Source: Changpingibacter yushuensis (lineage in GTDB: Bacteria; Actinomycetota; Actinomycetes; Actinomycetales; Actinomycetaceae). Taken from it: a DNA stretch of 64,000 bases. The stretch covers positions 248,001-312,000 of the forward strand of contig NZ_CP059492.1 in assembly GCF_014041995.1 (NCBI RefSeq). Reading direction: 5' to 3'. Position 1 is the stretch's first letter. Every line of letters starts with the position of its first letter. The notes beneath the pieces were generated by a model. The model made no database searches, was not told where the DNA came from, and saw only the letters and a program-made list of their open reading frames with translations. The translations under genes were made by a program, and so were the position numbers. This document shows positions 59,481 to 64,000 of the stretch, piece after piece.

Positions 59481-60281
59481 ATGGCAGAAGATCAGGTACC
59501 TGAACCACCCCTTGGCGATTCTGAGGCTGTGGAACCGGTGGACAAGCGTGGGCTCGAACCCATTGATCCATATTTGGATGAGTCCAAGCGCAAGCGCAGG
59601 CATCGCGTTCGGCGTTTTGTGACTCGGCCTGTGATTTCAACGGTTGTGCGCCCCACCGTTCTAGGCGAAGAAAACGTAGAGGGCCTTACCGGTGCCTTCT
59701 TGCTCATCCCTAACCATTCTTCGCATCTCGATGCGCCGATGGTGTTTTCGCTCTTGCCTGACAGTCTCACGGAACGGCTCGCAACAGGTGCCGCAGCGGA
59801 TTACTTCTATCGCCGCAGATTCATTTCCAACCTGACGTCAGTTTTCTTCAACACGTATCCGATCGAGCGCAAGGGAAAGCGCAACGGCAATGAGCGCGGC
59901 AAAGCGGCCGGCATGACCGGGCGGCTACTACGATCTGGCGTACCGATCCTCGTTTTCCCAGAAGGAACTCGCTCGCGTGACGGTGAACTCGGCACGTTCA
60001 AGGCGGGTGCGGCGGCGTTGTCGCAGCACGCGAATGTGCCAATGGTGCCCATTGCGATGAACGGTGGGCATGAAGCGATGCCGGTGGGTTCGTTCTTCCC
60101 GAAGATCGGCAGCGAGGTGTTCTTGTTCATTGGCAAGCCGATGTACTCGCTGCCTGACGAAGAGCCCGAGGATTTCATGGCACGAGTAGTTGTTGCCATT
60201 TCGTCCATGCTGGAGCAGAGTACCGCGCATCCTGTGAACGACGACGGCACGTCGCCTTTCGATCCACCAACCCAGAACTAG
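59481..60281 (+). CDS. 1-acyl-sn-glycerol-3-phosphate acyltransferase-like (PlsC)
   Basis: 266 residues. Catalytic HX4D in IPNHSSHLDAPM, FPEGTRSRDGELGTFKAGAA as block III, VPMVPIAMNGGHEAM as block IV. PlsC enzymes acylate lysophosphatidate in phospholipid synthesis. The N-terminal 50 residues are basic and helical. It is cotranscribed with the SDR gene (ATG 3 bp after its stop). Confidence 0.9.
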   Translation: MAEDQVPEPPLGDSEAVEPVDKRGLEPIDPYLDESKRKRRHRVRRFVTRPVISTVVRPTVLGEENVEGLTGAFLLIPNHSSHLDAPMVFSLLPDSLTERLATGAAADYFYRRRFISNLTSVFFNTYPIERKGKRNGNERGKAAGMTGRLLRSGVPILVFPEGTRSRDGELGTFKAGAAALSQHANVPMVPIAMNGGHEAMPVGSFFPKIGSEVFLFIGKPMYSLPDEEPEDFMARVVVAISSMLEQSTAHPVNDDGTSPFDPPTQN

Positions 60282-60310
60282 GCGTGCTGGGCGCCCGCGC
60301 CACGAGGGGT

Positions 60311-60332
60311 GCCACGATGTTCACAACGTGGC
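60311..60332. terminator. bidirectional hairpin between convergent genes
   Basis: GCCACG-A-TGT paired with ACA-A-CGTGGC; located between plsC-like (+) and the kinase gene (-). No T tract on either side. Confidence 0.45.
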
Positions 60333-60379
60333 TTGTGGGGGCACTAAGGTGCGTGGGGTAACTCAGGCTCGCGGGTCAC

Positions 60380-62122
60380 TCAGGCTTGCTGAGTCACCTC
60401 AGTCGGGCCGGTGGTTCTAGGTTCGGAATCAGCGCTTGGCTCGGAGGGCTCTAGTGGTTCATCCTCTAAAGGAGCCTTGTCTTGTGTGCCATCTGGTGGC
60501 GCACTCACGCCAAGTGTTGGCACACTCGCATCGACTGGCGAATCAGCGGTCTGGACCTCGGCTACGCCGTCGTCCAATTCTGCTTCCTCAGCAGATACGG
60601 CGGCTCCAATCGCTGCAATTGGCTGGCTCGCCATGTTGACGGGGAAGGTAAGACGGACGGTCAGCCCGCCGCCGTCGGTTTCTGCAAGGCGTGCAGTACC
60701 ACCGTGTGAAGCCATGATGGCTGCAACGATCGCCATTCCCAGCCCGGAGCCGCCGGAAGCACGGGAGCGCGAGTAATCGGCACGGTAGAAGCGTTCAAAG
60801 AGTCGGGAGGCATCTTTCTCGGAGATTCCAGGGCCGTGATCCCGAATCTCAATAATGGCTTCTCCTGGCTGGCCCCAGCCGATTGCCACCTCGCAAGCTG
60901 TGCCTTCTGGCGTATGCATGAGCACGTTGGAGAGAAGGTTAGAGACCACTTGGGTCACCTTGTCCCTGTCCGCCACAATAATGACGTCGGGAACACTATG
61001 ACCAGTCAGCCCCACCACCGATGCGGTGCGGGACATATCGCGCACATGGAAGTCAGATACAGCGTTGTAGCAGATCTCTGTAACGTCAACTACTTCCAGA
61101 TCAAGCGGGCGCCCTTCATCCAAGCGGGCAAGTTGCAGGAGGTCTTCCACGAGCCCTGTCATGCGCTTGGATTCAGACTCAATGCGGTCCATCGTCTGAG
61201 GCATTTCTGTATTAGGTACACCGCCCAGACGGTAGAGCTCAGCATATCCACGCACTGTTGCTAGGGGCGTGCGCAGCTCATGGGAGGCGTCGGATACGAA
61301 CTGGCGCATCTTGGCTTCGGAATGGAGGCGTATCTCAAAGGCTTGCTCAATCTGACTCAGCATGACGTTGATCGAATTGGCAAGGTTTCCGATTTCAGAT
61401 CCCTCAGTACCGTGAGGTACGCGCTGGGAAAGATCACCTGCAGCGATAGCGTGAGTGACGGTCTCGATGCTTCGCAGTGGCTTGAGTTCACGTCTGACAA
61501 GCCAGGCTGTGGCCGCTCCTCCAATTGCTACGAGCACCGCACTTACGAAGCTAAGTAGTTGGGTTACAAGTGCAACCGTATGGGTGATATTTGCCATTGG
61601 TCTCGCAACGAGAACTGTGCCTAAGGCGACCTGCTGGGAGGAATCAGACACCGGCATCACGATGGCGCGCCACTGTGAACCGTCCGTGCCGTCGATCGTT
61701 ATGGGCTCATCAGTTGGCGTGCCCAAAAGGGAGGCCGCATGCGTCGGGGTTCCATATTGCTTTTGGGCGTTAGAACTGATCGCTTCGGTCTGCAAGTACT
61801 GGCCGGTTTGGCTGTCCCAAATGTTCGTCAGGAGATAGTAATCCGAAAGGTTGATGTTGGACTGCTCCGGGTGATTCATCTCAGTGATGATCTGGGTGGC
61901 AACGACTTGGCCGGACGACTGCAGTTCATCATCAAGGTTGTTGATGAGGAAATGCTGCAGCATCGTCACGGTGACGGCACTGATGAAGGAGACCACCACC
62001 GTCATCAAGACTACGAAGATTGCTACCAACCGGAAGGAGAGCGTCCGCGAAGCGCGGGGAGGCTTCAACCCGGTGGGAACTTCGAGGGCCGGCTTCGATC
62101 GGTGCCCGGTGGGAGATGACAC
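60380..62122 (-). CDS. two-component sensor histidine kinase
   Basis: 580 residues. Two membrane helices (about 29-50 and 180-205) enclose a sensor domain; a HAMP domain follows, then HisKA with the phospho-His in SDASHELRTPLATVRGY and HATPase_c with N box VSNLLSNVLMHTPEG and G boxes DHGPGISEKD and GGSGLGMAIVAAI. The C-terminal 100 residues are acidic and Pro-rich. It resembles mycobacterial TrcS/TcrY kinases. Its start is 9 bp after the stop of the upstream regulator, forming an operon with it. Confidence 0.93.
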   Translation of the reverse strand: MSSPTGHRSKPALEVPTGLKPPRASRTLSFRLVAIFVVLMTVVVSFISAVTVTMLQHFLINNLDDELQSSGQVVATQIITEMNHPEQSNINLSDYYLLTNIWDSQTGQYLQTEAISSNAQKQYGTPTHAASLLGTPTDEPITIDGTDGSQWRAIVMPVSDSSQQVALGTVLVARPMANITHTVALVTQLLSFVSAVLVAIGGAATAWLVRRELKPLRSIETVTHAIAAGDLSQRVPHGTEGSEIGNLANSINVMLSQIEQAFEIRLHSEAKMRQFVSDASHELRTPLATVRGYAELYRLGGVPNTEMPQTMDRIESESKRMTGLVEDLLQLARLDEGRPLDLEVVDVTEICYNAVSDFHVRDMSRTASVVGLTGHSVPDVIIVADRDKVTQVVSNLLSNVLMHTPEGTACEVAIGWGQPGEAIIEIRDHGPGISEKDASRLFERFYRADYSRSRASGGSGLGMAIVAAIMASHGGTARLAETDGGGLTVRLTFPVNMASQPIAAIGAAVSAEEAELDDGVAEVQTADSPVDASVPTLGVSAPPDGTQDKAPLEDEPLEPSEPSADSEPRTTGPTEVTQQA

Positions 62123-62131
62123 TGTTGCTAC

Positions 62132-62875
62132 TTACTTGCCTGCGCGCAGAACGTATCCGATACCACGCTTGGTCTGGATGAGTGGAACGATTGCTGCGGC
62201 CTGTTGAGGATCCGTGATTCCGAGCGCATCTGGAGAGTCCACCTTGCGGCGCAGGTAAGAGATGTAAGACTCAACGATGGAGATCTCACCGTCCCAGTTG
62301 TAGTCCCAGACGTGGTCCAGAATCTGCATCTTGGAGACCACTCGTTCAGAGTTGATCATGAGGTAGCGCAGAAGCTTAAACTCAGTGGGAGAGAGGTCGA
62401 TTTCATGGCCAGCGCGCCGGACTTCGTAGGAGTCCTCGTTCAGTTCCAGATCCTGATAGGTGAGCACTGCCGAATCATCTTCTACCGGGTGGGTACGGCG
62501 CAACACTGCGCGGATACGTGCCACCACTTCTTCGAGTGAGAACGGCTTGGTGATGTAGTCATCGCCGCCCACGGTGAGGCCTTGGACTTTGTCCTTGATA
62601 TCGTCCCGTGCAGTGAGGAACAGAACGGGGAGTTCGGGTGCGCGTTCGCGCAGGCGACGCAATACTTCGAAGCCGTCCATATCGGGGAGCATGATATCCA
62701 AGACTGCCAGATCAATGTGGCTGCCGGCCTGGTGATCTAGTGCCTCATGCCCATCAGCGGCAGTCAGGACTCGAAAGCCAGCGAAACGCAACGATGCGGA
62801 GAGAAGTTCGCGGATGGACGGTTCATCGTCGACGACCAGGAGGGTCGCTTCGGGAACGGGGGACTGATTACTCAT
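62132..62875 (-). CDS. OmpR-family response regulator
   Basis: 247 residues. Receiver: acidic DDEPS, phospho-Asp in LAVLDIMLPDMDG, Thr in LFLTARDD, Lys in YITKPFSLEE. DNA-binding Trans_reg_C domain: HEIDLSPTEFKLLRYLM, ending KRGIGYVLR. Closest in style to TrcR/PrrA regulators. Paired with the adjacent kinase; the signal is unknown. Confidence 0.94.
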   Translation of the reverse strand: MSNQSPVPEATLLVVDDEPSIRELLSASLRFAGFRVLTAADGHEALDHQAGSHIDLAVLDIMLPDMDGFEVLRRLRERAPELPVLFLTARDDIKDKVQGLTVGGDDYITKPFSLEEVVARIRAVLRRTHPVEDDSAVLTYQDLELNEDSYEVRRAGHEIDLSPTEFKLLRYLMINSERVVSKMQILDHVWDYNWDGEISIVESYISYLRRKVDSPDALGITDPQQAAAIVPLIQTKRGIGYVLRAGK

Positions 62876-62956
62876 GGAATCATTGAACGGGCGAAAGCTG
62901 GGAGTTGTCTAGGAGATTCCCGGAAATGTCTGGGAGTAGGCAGGGAGAGATCCCAG

Positions 62957-62978
62957 AGATGCCTCACAAGAGGCATCT
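62957..62978. terminator. hairpin between pspA and the regulator gene
   Basis: Perfect 9-bp stem AGATGCCTC/GAGGCATCT with a 4-nt loop. Confidence 0.5.
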
Positions 62979-62994
62979 ACCTTAGCGAGAGCGG

Positions 62995-63021
62995 TGTGGC
63001 GGGCGCATTGCGCCCGCCACA
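62995..63021. terminator. hairpin terminator of pspA (-)
   Basis: Near-perfect palindrome TGTGGCGGGCGCA/TGCGCCCGCCACA about 30 bp after the pspA stop; very GC-rich, without a T tract. Confidence 0.6.
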
Positions 63022-63050
63022 CGTCCACAGTACTGTTCGAAAAGCTCTGC

Positions 63051-63806
63051 TCAGTACAGGTTGAAATCCTTGGCCTCGATCTTGGCGGGCTCTGAGCCAG
63101 ACTTCAGTGCAGCCAAGCGAGCTTCGATCTCAATATCGTTGCTGTGATCTTCAAGCGCAGCGAACTGTTCATCGAGTGAAGCTGCTGCAACTTCTGCCTT
63201 GCCCATCGCTAGGGCCTCTTGCTTGCGGACCTGTTCCTCATAGCGCCCAAGCTCGCTGGTGGGATCGAGCACGTTAATTGAGGAGATCGCGTCCTGCACC
63301 TTGTTCTGCGCACTGGCGGTCTTCTGGCGAGCAATCAGCTGATCGCGCTTGTTCTTCAGCTCGTCGAGCTTGCCACGCATCTGCTCCAAGCCGGTCTTGA
63401 GCTTAGCCACTACTTCCTCTTGGGAAGCAATAATCGGCTCAGCGTCCTTGGCTTCCTTCTCAAACTGCATCTGGCGCTGGATGGCTACCTTGGCAAGGTT
63501 GTCGAACTTGGCGGCATCGGCTTCTTTGCCCGCGGCGCGCATTTCATCGGCTTTGTTGGAGGCCGCCAGAGCCTTTTGGCCCCATTCGCGGGAAGCTTCA
63601 ACATCTTCCTTGTAGTCAGCCTGAGTGAGGCGAAGGTTGCCTACCGTAACGGCGACGGCGTCCTGTGCCTCAGCAATCGAGTTGGTGTAGTCGCGGACCA
63701 TTTGGTCCAGCATCTTCTGCGGATCCTCAGCGCGATCGAGCAGTGCGTTGACGTTCGCCTTCGCGAGCTGTGCCATTCGGCCAAGGATCGTTTGCTTCTC
63801 TGCCAT
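63051..63806 (-). CDS. pspA: PspA/IM30-family envelope stress protein
   Basis: 251 residues from ATG 63806 (AGAAAGG upstream); the reading frame continues to 63989 without family similarity. It is almost entirely helical: ILGRMAQLAKANVNALLDRAEDPQKMLDQM at the start, long coiled coil in the middle, and a short C-terminal acidic part. PspA proteins polymerise on stressed membranes. A TPM-domain gene lies upstream, a pairing common in actinobacteria. Confidence 0.9.
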   Translation of the reverse strand: MAEKQTILGRMAQLAKANVNALLDRAEDPQKMLDQMVRDYTNSIAEAQDAVAVTVGNLRLTQADYKEDVEASREWGQKALAASNKADEMRAAGKEADAAKFDNLAKVAIQRQMQFEKEAKDAEPIIASQEEVVAKLKTGLEQMRGKLDELKNKRDQLIARQKTASAQNKVQDAISSINVLDPTSELGRYEEQVRKQEALAMGKAEVAAASLDEQFAALEDHSNDIEIEARLAALKSGSEPAKIEAKDFNLY

Positions 63807-63960
63807 GACGTAGACCTTTCTAGGATCTGGGGTGTTTGAGAAACCGAGTCGTAACCATTGTGAAGGATGTTCGCGCCTCGGAAGCGGTTCTTTGTGTTGT
63901 TGGGTTGATGTTTGCCAGTTGTGGTTGGGAAAGCGATACCTCCGGAGAGGTGACCATGAC

Positions 63961-64000
63961 CTAGAAGGAACCGCCGAAGCCGCCTCCACGGCCTCCGCCT
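63961..64000 (-). CDS. C-terminal end of a Gly-rich protein, probably TPM-domain
   Basis: Only the last 12 or so codons are visible, reading GGGRGGGFGGSF then stop. Gly-rich ends of this kind plus a pspA neighbour fit membrane TPM-domain (YgcG-like) proteins. Identity is inference. Confidence 0.4.
   Translation of the reverse strand, partial: GGGRGGGFGGSF

Overview
The window is a chromosomal segment of a moderately GC-rich actinobacterium. The evidence is a CarD regulator, the order carD-ispD-ispF-cysS-rlmB, DUF3263/LytR_C/groEL synteny, a DUF4032 protein, a RegX3-type regulator, and at least nine genes whose start codon lies 6-7 nt after a TANNNT box (leaderless type). An Actinomycetaceae-like host is my best guess; the sequence alone does not fix the genus.

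Layout. 1-11.9 kb is a core region: the end of a RegX3-like regulator, carD, the MEP-pathway pair ispD/ispF, an MFS transporter on the opposite strand, cysS-rlmB, two small hypothetical genes, a LytR_C membrane protein, a membrane-anchored coiled-coil protein and a glutaminase. 12.1-13.5 kb is an IS481-family element inserted at the 3' end of a tRNA-Ser gene, with arrays of repeats at both ends. 13.7-23.5 kb holds a YbaK-type deacylase, the SRP RNA, and three large secreted proteins with shared calcium-loop (GDW-GDG-DT) repeats. One is a frame-disrupted BNR-type protein. The other two are CotH-kinase paralogues with a nearly identical 1.4 kb 3' block. They lie between ffs and dnaX, genes usually close together in actinobacteria. 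23.6-35.6 kb is core again: dnaX-recR, lysC-asd, a DUF4032 protein, a sugar-ABC ATPase, a Ser/Thr kinase, a DsbA-like thioredoxin and tRNA-Thr.

35.7-51.8 kb is an accessory island. It starts next to tRNA-Thr with a dead matrixin-like protease and a small secreted protein, then a promoterless copy of ung. Next come an IS110 element with a frameshifted transposase, a truncated IS256 transposase, and an IS110-family transposase carrying an extra C-terminal HTH. The cargo is a 2,199-residue Rhs/YD-repeat polymorphic toxin with an AT-richer tip, a candidate immunity gene 18 bp downstream, and a compact run of unassigned genes that includes three tandem paralogues ending in a shared PTGRFFPK-type domain. 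Gene remnants and the intact ung close the island, so two direct ung copies flank about 13.8 kb.

51.8-64 kb is core: ung, DUF3263, LytR_C, groEL with two CIRCE operators, an FAH-family hydrolase, an HD-type protein with a long disordered tail and an altered HD doublet, an SDR, a PlsC acyltransferase, a response regulator/histidine kinase pair, a PspA homologue and the tail of a probable TPM-domain protein.

The most interesting part is the island. Its Rhs toxin, adjacent immunity candidate and decaying tandem paralogue array look like a toxin-immunity locus in the middle of tip exchange. The mosaic CotH pair and the periodic repeats of the IS481 element are the next best leads.
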